Assembly (NCBI RefSeq): GCF_900538805.1
Contig: NZ_UPZP01000003.1
Coordinates: 1 to 52,937, forward strand
Direction: 5' to 3'
Source of the DNA: an uncultured Dialister sp.
GTDB taxonomy: Bacteria > Bacillota > Negativicutes > Veillonellales > Dialisteraceae
DNA: 52,937 bases
Below the pieces are notes generated by a model that saw only the letters and a program-made list of their open reading frames with translations, did no database searches and was not told where the DNA came from. Shown piece after piece: positions 7,879 to 14,880 of the stretch (the stretch's first letter is position 1; every line of letters begins with the position of its first letter). The position numbers were made by a program, and so were the translations under genes.

Positions 7879-7908
7879 AAAAGAGCAGGAGGGGAATCCT
7901 GCTCTTTT
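7879..7908 (-). terminator. Terminator of the His/Asp-repeat gene, beyond the inserted family A element
   Basis: AAAAGAGCAGGA and TCCTGCTCTTTT form a 12-bp stem with T-rich flanks. On the minus strand it lies downstream of the gene ending at 8105, with a complete family A element (7943-8107) between stop codon and terminator. Confidence 0.72.
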
Positions 7909-7942
7909 GCCAGAGGGTATTGGGTTATGATAAAGGTAAAAT

Positions 7943-8107
7943 TAGGGAAGCGCTGATTAAATCGTTGTCTGCTTTTATTCTAGAATTTTTATGCAATGCG
8001 AGGAATGGGATGACGCGAATAGCGAGCTATTTAAGGAGTCCCATGACGAAGCAGTGCATAAAAATTCTTATAAAAACAGACTCTATGAATTAATCAGTGC
8101 TTCCTTA
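7943..8107 (+). repeat. Family A fold-back element, complete copy (165 bp)
   Basis: A complete copy bounded by TA. The ends are TAGGGAAGCGCTGATTAA on the left and the complement-related TTAATCAGTGCTTCCTTA on the right. The whole element is an imperfect palindrome (TTTTATTC...TTTTTATGCA against TGCATAAAAATTC...), with AATAGC-GA-GCTATT near the centre. It encodes no transposase, so it looks like a miniature inverted-repeat element. Its right TA is part of the TAA stop of the leftward gene at 8105. Confidence 0.88.
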
Positions 8108-8848
8108 GAATTGTGCGTCTTCCGGCACCCGCGGAACAGGGCCTCTTCCATTTCTATCATGACGGCGTCCATCGTAGTGATGGCGTCCATCCCTGTCGTC
8201 TTTGTCAAAGCGGCGCTGATGGCGTCCATCGTAGTGATGGTCTCCGTCCCTGTCGTCTTTGTCGAAACGGTGCTGATGGCGTCCATCATAGCGGTGGTCT
8301 CCGTCTTTGTGGTCTTTGTCAAAATGGCGCTGATGGCGTCCATCGTAGTGATGGTCTCCGCTTTTGTCATCCTTGTCGAAACGGCGCTGATGGCGCTCAT
8401 CGCAGCGGTGGTCTCCGTCCCTGTCGTCCTTGCCGAAACGGCGCTGATGGCTTCCATCGTAGTGATGGTCTCCGTCTCTGTCATCCTTGTCAAAACGGCG
8501 TTCATGACGGCCTTCATAGGGATGGTCATCATCCTTATCGCTGCGTTGGAGGGCGGAGCGGCTGTCCCTGAAATCTTCACCTCCTTTGCGGTCCTTCACT
8601 TCATCGGAAGGGGCGGCGGGTTTTTCCGGCCGGAGTTCTTCCTTCATGGGCCTGTGGATGACCGGGCCATTGGAACGGTCCGCATTGATTAAGGCGATGT
8701 GGTAGTCCCGGCCTGTGCTTGATACGGGGCCGGCGGGCTCTTTGGCTTCCAGGGAAGCGGCGGATACGCCATTTCCCATCGCAGCGCCTGCTGCGGAGAT
8801 GGAAATCAAAAGGGCTGCGGCTAACATTGTTCTTTTCAGGTTTCTCAT
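8105..8848 (-). CDS. Exported His/Asp/Arg-rich repeat protein
   Basis: 247 residues with a clear signal peptide (MRNLKRTMLAAALLISISAAGAAMG...VSAA). The mature part holds about six tandem 19-residue units of the type RRFDKDDRDGDHHYDGRHQ, rich in His, Asp and Arg, and presumably disordered and able to bind metal ions (inference). Repeat units differ at several positions, so this is not a fresh duplication. No known domain is recognised. An AGAGGT site precedes the ATG. It lies 40 bp after the Lys-rich exported protein gene and is probably co-transcribed with it. The stop codon coincides with the edge of a family A element, yet joining the two flanks at the TA would also give CAA TTC TAA, so the C-terminus was not altered. 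Confidence 0.8.
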   Translation of the reverse strand: MRNLKRTMLAAALLISISAAGAAMGNGVSAASLEAKEPAGPVSSTGRDYHIALINADRSNGPVIHRPMKEELRPEKPAAPSDEVKDRKGGEDFRDSRSALQRSDKDDDHPYEGRHERRFDKDDRDGDHHYDGSHQRRFGKDDRDGDHRCDERHQRRFDKDDKSGDHHYDGRHQRHFDKDHKDGDHRYDGRHQHRFDKDDRDGDHHYDGRHQRRFDKDDRDGRHHYDGRRHDRNGRGPVPRVPEDAQF

Positions 8849-8888
8849 AGTATAACCTCTTTTGAAACAGGCTTTTCAGAGTATTTCA

Positions 8889-9260
8889 TTACAGGCGGTG
8901 CCAGGTAATGCCGTCATCGTCCTGTACATTTCTCTTTTCCGGATTGCCTTTCTGGGCATCCCTTTCTCTGGCTTCCGGATGCTGTTCATAGTACTTTTCT
9001 TCCCAGGGTTTCAGTTTGCGCTGCTGTCCCTGGTCCTTTTTATCTTTCAGTTCTTCTCGGTCTTTTTTGTCCTTATGGACCTTCTGCTTCTTTTCTACGT
9101 GCTTCTTTTCCCTGTGAACCTGGGGATGCTGTCCCTGGTCCTGCTGGATTTTCGGCGGATGGTCGTAATCAGCGGCGGAAGCGGTGCCGGCAAAGAAGAA
9201 ACCGCCGGCCAGTGCCAGGCCTGTCATGGAAGCGGCGATGAGTGCATTTAACTTTTTCAT
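8889..9260 (-). CDS. Exported Lys/Gln-rich protein, function unknown
   Basis: 123 residues. The signal peptide is MKKLNALIAASMTGLALAGGFFFAGTASA; the mature region is strongly charged (HREKKHVEKKQKVHKDKKDREELKDKK) and looks helical or disordered. It ends in a WEEKYYEQHPEARERD segment. No family recognised. AAGGAAGG precedes the ATG. It probably has its own promoter at 9324-9352 and leads a two-gene unit with the His/Asp-repeat protein; both look like periplasmic or surface polyelectrolytes. Confidence 0.75.
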   Translation of the reverse strand: MKKLNALIAASMTGLALAGGFFFAGTASAADYDHPPKIQQDQGQHPQVHREKKHVEKKQKVHKDKKDREELKDKKDQGQQRKLKPWEEKYYEQHPEARERDAQKGNPEKRNVQDDDGITWHRL

Positions 9261-9323
9261 AATGGAACCTTCCTTTCAAATTCTGTAAACTTGTTTCCGA
9301 GGGAGCTTCCCTGAAACTCCCTC

Positions 9324-9352
9324 ATCCTATTCTGGGGATATATATAAATCAA
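9324..9352 (-). promoter_or_regulatory. Candidate promoter for the exported-protein pair
   Basis: Minus strand: TTGATT (9352-9347), 17 bp, TAGGAT (9329-9324). A GAGGGAG...CTCCCTC hairpin lies between it and the gene. Confidence 0.45.
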
Positions 9353-9388
9353 TGGCGGAGCTGGTATTCTCCAGCCACGATGGACAGA

Positions 9389-9700
9389 TTAGCTATTCTT
9401 ATCAGGTGCCTCGCGTTTATTTCCCTTTGGGTTATCCTGATGGTCACCGGGCATGTTTCTATCGGGGCCCATGCTGTCCTGGTCATGGTGGTTTCTCAAG
9501 TCTTCCCGCATTCTGTCATTGGCAGGCCCGTTTTTGAAATCCTTCCGATCCTTCGACCAGCCTTTGAAATTTTCCATCATTTTAGGGCCGTTGTCCGCCA
9601 TCCAGCGGTGATAGGAGGGGAGGTCATTGATTATGAAGGAAAAGGTGCCGATGATAAGGGAAATGACTGCGAGCACCACGGAGATGAGGATTTTCTTCAT
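9389..9700 (-). CDS. Small membrane-anchored charged protein, PadR operon
   Basis: 103 residues: one N-terminal membrane helix or uncleaved signal (KKILISVVLAVISLIIGTFSFII), then a hydrophilic tail rich in Asp, Asn and Lys (KGWSKDRKDFKNG, DRNMPGDHQDNPKGNKREAPDKNS). No family recognised. Its ATG overlaps the stop of the DUF1700 gene (ATGA), so translation is coupled and it belongs to the PadR-controlled operon. A role in envelope stress or in modulating the DUF1700 protein is only a guess. Confidence 0.7.
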   Translation of the reverse strand: MKKILISVVLAVISLIIGTFSFIINDLPSYHRWMADNGPKMMENFKGWSKDRKDFKNGPANDRMREDLRNHHDQDSMGPDRNMPGDHQDNPKGNKREAPDKNS

Positions 9701-10296
9701 TTCGGTTCACCGCCTTTTGCACTGAGCTGGCGGAAACTGTTTTCAATGGCCCGGCTGCCTTCCCTGGCGATGAGATAGATGGAAAGGGCGGTAAAAATGC
9801 CGAAGCTTCCGATGGAGGCCAGTGTGAGGAAGCTGAAGCGGGGCAGCGGCGCCATGCCGTGGAAGGGAACCAGGTTGGTGGAGAAGAAACCAATCACCAG
9901 TCCCGCGGCAGCCAGCACCACAATGGCCATGATGATACCGGCGGCGGTGAGGAGGCGGGCAGTCATGCGGGCTGTGGTTTCTGCGGCGGCGGGAAGCCTG
10001 GGGCTTACTTCCGCCCAGGTCTTTTCCACTTTCTCCTGGGCGCCTTGGGCCATTTCCTTGGCCCTGTCCTGCAGCTGGCTTCCCTTTGTTTTTTCATTCA
10101 CCACGCCTTCCGACTGGAAGGAATTGTAAATATCTTTGGGACTGCCCAGCTCTTTGGCGATTTCTTCCTCCGAGAGGCCCCGCTTTTTCCCTTCTTCAAA
10201 GTGGGATTCATAGTCTGCCAGGATTTCCTTCACTTCTTCTGCCCTGGCATTGCGGAAATAGTATCTGAGCAGGTCTAAAAATTCTGTTTCATTCAT
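9697..10296 (-). CDS. DUF1700 (HAAS-domain) membrane protein
   Basis: 199 residues. The N-terminal helical domain (FLDLLRYYFRNARAEEVKEILADYESHFEEG...GLSEEEIAKELGSPKDIYNSF) is the DUF1700/HAAS signature. Two C-terminal membrane helices follow (IIMAIVVLAAAGLVIGFF and FLTLASIGSFGIFTALSIYLI). Members are typically encoded beside a PadR regulator and are thought to convey envelope signals. It overlaps padR by 8 bases at its start and the next gene by 4 at its end. A GGAGG site lies inside the end of padR. Confidence 0.85.
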   Translation of the reverse strand: MNETEFLDLLRYYFRNARAEEVKEILADYESHFEEGKKRGLSEEEIAKELGSPKDIYNSFQSEGVVNEKTKGSQLQDRAKEMAQGAQEKVEKTWAEVSPRLPAAAETTARMTARLLTAAGIIMAIVVLAAAGLVIGFFSTNLVPFHGMAPLPRFSFLTLASIGSFGIFTALSIYLIAREGSRAIENSFRQLSAKGGEPK

Positions 10297-10615
10297 GGGT
10301 ATCGCCTCCTTCTTCCAGTATTTTCTTGACGGCTTTTGTAAATTCGGTCCATTCCTTGAGGGATTCTTTGAATTCCTCCCGTCCGGCGTCGGTGATGCGG
10401 TAATATTTTCGGGGAGGACCGTTATGTGATTCCGCCAGGTAGGTATCTACCAGGCCGTCTTTCTTGAACCGGTTCAATAGGGGATAAATGGTGCCCTCCG
10501 ACATTTCAATGTACTTTGAAATCTCAGTGACCAGCTCATAACCATAGTAGTCTTTCCGCCTGAGCATGGATAGAACCACAATTTCCATGACGCCTTTTTT
10601 CAGTTGGATGTTCAT
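10289..10615 (-). CDS. PadR family transcriptional regulator
   Basis: 108-residue winged-helix repressor: LKKGVMEIVVLSMLRRKDYYGYELVTEIS, then SEGTIYPLLNRFKKDGLV, then GPPRKYYRITDAGREEF. This is the compact PadR subfamily 2 form. The start was set at 10615 (MNIQLKKG) rather than 81 bases upstream because AAGGA precedes it and the family begins there. It is the first gene of the operon with DUF1700 and the small membrane protein. A 35-bp palindrome covers the promoter, so autoregulation is likely. Confidence 0.9.
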   Translation of the reverse strand: MNIQLKKGVMEIVVLSMLRRKDYYGYELVTEISKYIEMSEGTIYPLLNRFKKDGLVDTYLAESHNGPPRKYYRITDAGREEFKESLKEWTEFTKAVKKILEEGGDTHE

Positions 10616-10710
10616 GGCTTTTCCTTTCTGAGGAATCAGGGGTTCTGCATAAGGCAATGCATCGGTCTCTTCATTAATTTGTAGACTGATGGTCATTTCC
10701 TGCTGCTAAC

Positions 10711-10751
10711 AATATATCACAAAGTACTTTGCAATGCAAGGTACTTTGTGA
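10711..10751 (-). promoter_or_regulatory. PadR operon promoter overlapped by a 35-bp palindromic operator
   Basis: Minus-strand promoter TTGCAT (10739-10734), 17 bp, TATATT (10716-10711). A near-perfect palindrome at 10717-10751 contains two copies of CAAAGTACTTTG (10720-10731 and 10737-10748, the second with one change) and covers the -35 and spacer. Occupation would block polymerase, which fits PadR autorepression. Which protein binds is inference from position. Confidence 0.75.
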
Positions 10752-10825
10752 AGCAAATAAAAAATATCTACAGAAATCATTCATGACGCCATGTATGCTG
10801 AAATGGCAATTTCCTGTTTTCCCTA

Positions 10826-10854
10826 TTGACGGATGGGAAGAGATTCGGTATCAT
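10826..10854 (+). promoter_or_regulatory. Promoter of the T-box leader
   Basis: TTGACG (10826-10831), 17 bp, TATCAT (10849-10854). The start near 10861 gives a leader of about 390 nt to the binding-protein gene. Confidence 0.62.
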
Positions 10855-10860
10855 CATAGG

Positions 10861-11190
10861 CACATTCAAACCAGTACATGCTGTGAACGAGAAGGAAACA
10901 GACAGGAAGCTTCAGAGAGCCGGCGTATGGTGAAAGCCGGTGCGGAAAATCTGCGGACTATCACTCGTGAGCTTCCTGATTGAAAGAATTTTCCGTAAAT
11001 CAGGACGTAAGTCCCCGTTACAGGACAGGCCTTCAGAGTATAATGCAGGGTGGTACCGCGAATTCGCCCCTGTCCCGTGGTGGACAGGGGCTTTTTGTTA
11101 CCTCTTCTTATGCATGGCGGCTGAGAGATAAACCGGAGTGGTACCGCGCGATGCGCCTCTGTCTGATATTTCAGGCAGAGGCGTTTTTTG
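10861..11190 (+). promoter_or_regulatory. T-box riboswitch with two antiterminator/terminator modules
   Basis: Stem I closes with AGGAAGC (10904-10910) and GCTTCCT (10971-10977). It contains the usual distal AGAGAGCC...GGTGAAAGCCGGTGCGG elements and a specifier region ACT-ATC-ACTCGTGAG, so the codon is probably ATC (Ile) at 10960-10962. The canonical T-box AGGGTGGTACCGCG is at 11047-11060, followed by terminator GCCCCTGTCC/GGACAGGGGC plus T5 (11066-11096). A second T-box, GAGTGGTACCGCG (11136-11148), and a second terminator with a 13-bp stem plus T6 (11154-11189) follow with no second full stem I. Uncharged tRNA would relieve termination of the downstream binding-protein gene. Confidence 0.92.
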
Positions 11191-11250
11191 ATGGGTATCC
11201 CCGCAGAGTGAAGATTGCACATGTGCTATTCCATTTCAAAGGAGAAAAAG

Positions 11251-12399
11251 ATGATGGATTGGAAAAAAGGACTCAAACTGGCAGGCCTCGGCCTCATGAT
11301 GACAGCTGCATGTGCAGGACTGACCGGCTGCGGCGGAAAGAGCGAAGGCGCCGGAAGCGGAAAGACGGCCAAGGTGGGCTTTATCAACGGCGTTTCCGGC
11401 GGCGTGGCTTCCTACGGCCTGGCGGAAAAGGAAGGCTTCGACATGGCGGTGGAGGAAATCAACAGGGAAGGAAAAATCCACATGGACGTGGAAATGGTGG
11501 ACACCAAGGGCAATGTGCAGCAGGCGGTGTCTGCGGCACAGAAGCTGATTGCCGCAAAGAAGGTCATCGTGGTGGGGCCCCTCATTTCCGGTGAATACAA
11601 GGCGGTGGGGCCCCTCTTCCAGCAGGCGAAGATTCCGCTTTTAGGCGTGGCTACCACGGCGGAAGGGCTCATGGACATCGGTGATTACATGTTCCGGAAC
11701 TGCGTGCCTGAATCAAAGAATATCCCCCAGACCGTTCAGAAAACCCATAAGCTTCTGGGCTATCAGAGGGTGGCGGTGCTCTACTCCAATAATAATGAAC
11801 ACCAGGTGTCCGCCTATAAAACCTTCAAGAAAGCGCTGGAAGATGAGGGCGTGGAAATCGCGGCCACCGAAACCTTTGCAGACAAGGACACCGACTTTTC
11901 CGCCCAGCTTACCAAAATCCACAACGGGAATCCCGACGCCGTGGTGGTGGCAGGCTATTACCAGGAAGGGGGACTTATCCTGAAGAAAATGCGGGACATG
12001 GGCATGAACCAGCCGGTGCTGGGAGATAACGGCTTCATGTCGCCGGAGCTTGTGAAAATCGCAGGCCCCGCCGCAGACAATGTGTACGTCTCCTCCATGT
12101 GGTCCCCGGACAGGGACTCCGAAGCCACCAGGAAATTCGTGAAGGACTTCCGGGCCAAATACAACCATGACCCTGACAACTTTGCCGCCTGTGCCTATGT
12201 GTCTGCCAAACTGGCAGCAAAGGCCGTGGAAAACGCAGGCACCACCACGGACTCCAAAAAGGTGCGGGACGCCCTGGCTAACATCAAAAACTTTGAAAGC
12301 GCCGCAGGCCCCATGACCTTCAATAACTCCGGCGACCCGGAGGTGGACCTGGTGCTCCTCAAGGTGGAAGACGGGAAATACAGGGCAGTGAAAGTGTAA
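11251..12399 (+). CDS. Branched-chain amino-acid ABC transporter, substrate-binding lipoprotein (LivJ type)
   Basis: 382 residues. The signal peptide ends in a lipobox (LTGC) with a Gly/Ser-rich tether after it. The rest is the Peripla_BP_6 fold: AKVGFINGVSGG, AAQKLIAAKKVIVVGPLISG, QRVAVLYSNNNEHQVSAYKTF, FAACAYVSAKLAAKAVE. It captures Leu/Ile/Val outside the inner membrane for a LivHMGF permease. The start at 11251 follows AAAGGAG; an in-frame ATG 36 bases earlier lacks a ribosome site. Control by a T-box, probably Ile-specific, agrees with the substrate. No permease or ATPase genes follow, so this binding protein is an orphan at this locus and must work with components encoded elsewhere. Confidence 0.9.
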   Translation: MMDWKKGLKLAGLGLMMTAACAGLTGCGGKSEGAGSGKTAKVGFINGVSGGVASYGLAEKEGFDMAVEEINREGKIHMDVEMVDTKGNVQQAVSAAQKLIAAKKVIVVGPLISGEYKAVGPLFQQAKIPLLGVATTAEGLMDIGDYMFRNCVPESKNIPQTVQKTHKLLGYQRVAVLYSNNNEHQVSAYKTFKKALEDEGVEIAATETFADKDTDFSAQLTKIHNGNPDAVVVAGYYQEGGLILKKMRDMGMNQPVLGDNGFMSPELVKIAGPAADNVYVSSMWSPDRDSEATRKFVKDFRAKYNHDPDNFAACAYVSAKLAAKAVENAGTTTDSKKVRDALANIKNFESAAGPMTFNNSGDPEVDLVLLKVEDGKYRAVKV

Positions 12400-12416
12400 G
12401 GAATGAATGCCAAAAG

Positions 12417-12458
12417 GGCAGTGAAGGAATGATTTTCATTTCGTCACTGCCATTTTCT
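12417..12458 (+). terminator. Terminator of the binding-protein gene
   Basis: GGCAGTGA (12417-12424) pairs with TCACTGCC (12444-12451), with further A/T pairing inside and ATTTTCT after. It lies directly before the 60-bp array. Confidence 0.58.
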
Positions 12459-12462
12459 ATGT

Positions 12463-13051
12463 GGTTTCCTGTCGGTATGCTTGGCTAAGGTGTATCACCA
12501 CAGCAGGAAACCCTTCGCAAATAGTTTCCTGCCGGTATGTTTGACCAAAGTGTATCACCAAAGTAGGAAACTCTTCGCGAATAGTTTCCTGCCGGCATGC
12601 CTACCCAAAGTGTATCATCTCAATAGGAAACCTTTCGCGAATAGTTTCCTGTCGGTATGAATGCCCAAAGTGTATCATCTCAATAGGAAACCTTTCGCGA
12701 ATAGTTTCCTGTCGGCATGTTTGACCAAAGTGTATCACCAAAGTAGGAAACCCTTTACCAATAGTTTCCTGCCGGTATGCCTACCCAAAGTGTATCACCA
12801 CAGTAGGAAACCTTTTGCGAATAGTTTCCTGTCGGTATGCCTAACCAAAGTGTATCACTTCAGTAGGAAACCTTTCGCGAATAGGTTCCTGTTGGAATGC
12901 TGGACCAAAGTGTATCACCATAGTAGGAAACTTTTCGCCAATAGTTTCCTGTCGGCATGAATACCAAAGTGTTTCACCTCAGTAGGAAACCCTTTGCCAA
13001 TAGTTTCCTGTCGGCAGGCTTGCCCAAAGTGTATCACTACTACAGGAAACC
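12463..13051. repeat. 60-bp palindromic tandem array 1 (about 10 units)
   Basis: About ten units of 60 bp (the last two 59). Each unit has a hairpin, TAGGAAACCYTTCGCGAATA followed by GTTTCCTG (arms AGGAAAC/GTTTCCT), and a 32-34 bp linker of the type TCGGTATG-YYTACCCAAAGTG-TATCACCAC. Hairpins and linkers are both conserved between units, with scattered substitutions. Because 60 is divisible by three, parts read open as a 20-residue repeat on the plus strand, but an in-frame TGA and the absence of a ribosome site argue against coding. Related arrays with the same hairpin and a different linker are at 49200-49575 and 50305-50505. Confidence 0.9.
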
Positions 13052-13057
13052 TCTTTT

Positions 13058-13756
13058 TTACACCGTTATGGAAATCGCAGTTTCCGCTTCTATGGCCTCA
13101 TTATCGGGATTTCTGGCGGGGGAGAAGGTCCACTGGCGGAGGGAGCGTTCTATGTAGCGGGAAAGGATTTTGAAATCGGAATCGCTGAGGGTAAGCCCTT
13201 CCTTCTGCACTTCCGGCGGTGCAGTCATTTTCCCTTCCCCGTCAATGGACAGCTTCACTGAAAAGGTGGGGTGGCCGCTCCTTTCGGCGGCCTGCTGCTC
13301 CTTGTCTGTCATATCCGCCATCACCTGTTTTTCCGGTGCTGGCGGCACGGAGATCATGGCGGAAACGAAGCGGACCGGAATGCGGACGGTAAAGGGCACC
13401 GCCTTCTCTCCCCGGCGGGCGGGACGGAAGGTCCAGGATTCGGCAGAGGAAGCGGCGTACTGGTCCAGAATGAGGGAGGAAGAGCTTTCGGACACTTCCT
13501 CATGGGTTACGGCGCCGTCTTCATTGATGGAAATGATGAGCACCGTGGCGGCGGAGTGGGGCAGCTGGGAGAGAGCGTCATGGACGGCGGCGGACTGGGG
13601 CAGCATTTTAGTCGATTTCACAGAAGGCGGCACCATCTGCTCTTCCGTAATGGGGCTGCCATCCTTGTCAAGGTACACCCCTTCCTCCGGCAGGGCGGCG
13701 GAGGCGGTAAAGCCCAGGGATAGAAGGAGGGATAAAGAGATGAGGACTTTTTTCAT
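13058..13756 (-). CDS. Exported protein with two TonB-C-terminal-like modules
   Basis: 232 residues. Signal peptide MKKVLISLSLLLSLGFTASA. Two half-related segments each end in a WTF-x-PAR motif: ...AESWTFRPARRGEKAVPFTVRIPVRF near the middle and ...LRQWTFSPARNPDNEAIEAETAISITV at the end. The pattern (variable strand, then SWTFRPA and a hydrophobic beta strand) resembles the C-terminal domain of TonB/energy-transducer proteins, but there is no membrane anchor or proline-rich spacer, so it is not a working TonB. It is probably periplasmic. The start at 13756 follows AAAGGAG. The last codon is close to the edge of the 60-bp array. Confidence 0.68.
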   Translation of the reverse strand: MKKVLISLSLLLSLGFTASAALPEEGVYLDKDGSPITEEQMVPPSVKSTKMLPQSAAVHDALSQLPHSAATVLIISINEDGAVTHEEVSESSSSLILDQYAASSAESWTFRPARRGEKAVPFTVRIPVRFVSAMISVPPAPEKQVMADMTDKEQQAAERSGHPTFSVKLSIDGEGKMTAPPEVQKEGLTLSDSDFKILSRYIERSLRQWTFSPARNPDNEAIEAETAISITV

Positions 13757-13864
13757 AAAGACTCCTTTGAGAAAATATGATTTTAAACTCATGAAATATG
13801 AGATTTACAAAAAGATTTCCTTTATCTATTTTAATAAACCGGATAGAGAAGAGCAACCGATTTC

Positions 13865-14029
13865 TAGGGAAGCGCTGATTAAATCATTGTTTGCTTTTAT
13901 TCTTGAATTTTTATGCAATGCGAGGAATGGGCTGACGCGAATAGCGAGCTATTTAAGGAAGCCCATGACGAAGCAGTGCATAAAAATTCTTATAAAAGGA
14001 AACTCTATGAATTAATCAGTGCTTTCCTA
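13865..14029 (+). repeat. Family A fold-back element, complete copy (165 bp)
   Basis: Same length, ends and TA borders as 7943-8107, about 90% identical by eye. The rest of the 13757-14091 gap holds only A/T-rich leader sequence of the two divergent genes. The right terminal repeat lies about 14 bp before a TACAAT -10-like sequence (14043-14048) ahead of the DUF2284 gene, so it might supply the -35 region. Confidence 0.88.
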
Positions 14030-14091
14030 GGGCAGAACGTGATACAATCATATCATAGAAACTTCATGGAAATCATAGGAGGGAGATCATT

Positions 14092-14649
14092 ATGAATAGA
14101 GAAGATATGGTGGAACTGATGAAGGAAGCACGGAAGGCCGGTGCGGCGGACGTCAAAATGGTGGACGTGACAAAGGTGAAGCGGGGCGTATGGCCAAGGA
14201 TGAAATGCCAGTTCGGCTGTCCCCAGTACGGAAAATGTCTCTGCTGCCCGCCATACACGCCGGATTTGTCACAGATGAATGAATTTCTCAATGAATACAC
14301 CCTGGGCATCCTGGTGAAGCACACAATGCCCATCAAGCTGGAGGAGTGCAGGGACTGGCAGGAATTCGACATCCGCCTCACCAATGGCCTGCTGGATATC
14401 CTGCTGAAGGTGGAAAAAGCGGCGATGATGAAAAATTACTATAAAGCCTTTGCCCTGAAGGCCGGACGCTGCGGCCTGTGCAAAGTGTGCAATCTGGAGC
14501 ACTGCATCCACCCTGAATCTGCCCGGCCTTCCCTGGAAGCCTGCGGTATCGACGTATTTGCCCTGGCCCGTGACAACGGCTTCGACACCCGGGTTCTCAC
14601 CGGGCCGGTGAAGGAAGTATCGGTGTACGGCATGGTACTTGTGGAATGA
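14092..14649 (+). CDS. DUF2284 predicted metal-binding protein
   Basis: 185 residues of the Cys-rich DUF2284 family (biochemical role unknown). Cysteine clusters are visible: CQFGCPQYGKCLCCPPYTPD near residue 40 and CGLCKVCNLEHCIHPESARPSLEACG near residue 125, a pattern that suggests iron-sulphur or zinc binding. The KAGRCGLCK and RPSLEACGIDV segments are typical. AGGAGGGAGATCATT precedes the ATG. It stands alone between a family A element and a terminator. In other anaerobes relatives are often scattered as single genes. Confidence 0.88.
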   Translation: MNREDMVELMKEARKAGAADVKMVDVTKVKRGVWPRMKCQFGCPQYGKCLCCPPYTPDLSQMNEFLNEYTLGILVKHTMPIKLEECRDWQEFDIRLTNGLLDILLKVEKAAMMKNYYKAFALKAGRCGLCKVCNLEHCIHPESARPSLEACGIDVFALARDNGFDTRVLTGPVKEVSVYGMVLVE

Positions 14650-14694
14650 TGGGGGAGTAGAGCCGGTGATGCCCGGCTAAGGAAGCAATGATGT

Positions 14695-14738
14695 AAAAAG
14701 TCCGAAAAGAAATGTGAATCATTTTTCTCGGACTTTTC
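14695..14738 (+). terminator. Terminator after DUF2284
   Basis: AAAAAGTCCGA and TCGGACTTTT, with an extended A/T-rich inner stem (AAGAAATG/CATTTTTC). It may act on both strands because the next gene converges. The rest of the gap to 14880 holds a short CTTCGCTCAAAATGACAG fragment of a repeat seen elsewhere in the window. Confidence 0.72.
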
Positions 14739-14880
14739 CATTACCCATGCACTCTTCTGGACTTTTAAAATGACAGCAGGCTGCCCGCTGCTGCCCTTCG
14801 CTCAAAATGACAGAGTCCCGCCCGTAGTCTGAAGCCGGAAGCCGGAAGTCTGATTGTCTGGCTGCCGGATAGGGCTTCGG

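Noticed and set aside
7991..8107. Small conserved peptide MQCEEW...YELISASL in family A copies
   Set aside because: The same residues in different copies follow from repeat identity. There is no ribosome site, the frame runs through the stop side of the palindrome, and the second subfamily does not keep the frame.
7991..8692. Hydrophobic 233-residue reading frame with VVMVSVPVVFV repeats
   Set aside because: It is antisense to the His/Asp-repeat gene, starts inside a family A element and has no ribosome site. The minus-strand frame has a signal peptide and correct ribosome site.
12463..13051. CRISPR array with about 28-bp repeats and 32-bp spacers
   Set aside because: The spacing and palindromic repeat look like CRISPR, but the spacer segments are nearly identical from unit to unit and no cas gene is nearby. 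It is a 60-bp tandem repeat.
12661..13157. Repeat protein of 20-residue units (KVYHxSRKPFANSFL)
   Set aside because: It follows from the array period being a multiple of three. It has no ribosome site, is broken by an in-frame TGA near 12658 and by a frame change near 12960, and the nucleotide palindrome explains the conservation better.
13058..13756. TonB energy transducer
   Set aside because: WTFRPA-like strands are present, but there is no N-terminal membrane anchor with the proton-motive contact or proline-rich spacer, and a cleavable signal peptide is predicted instead.
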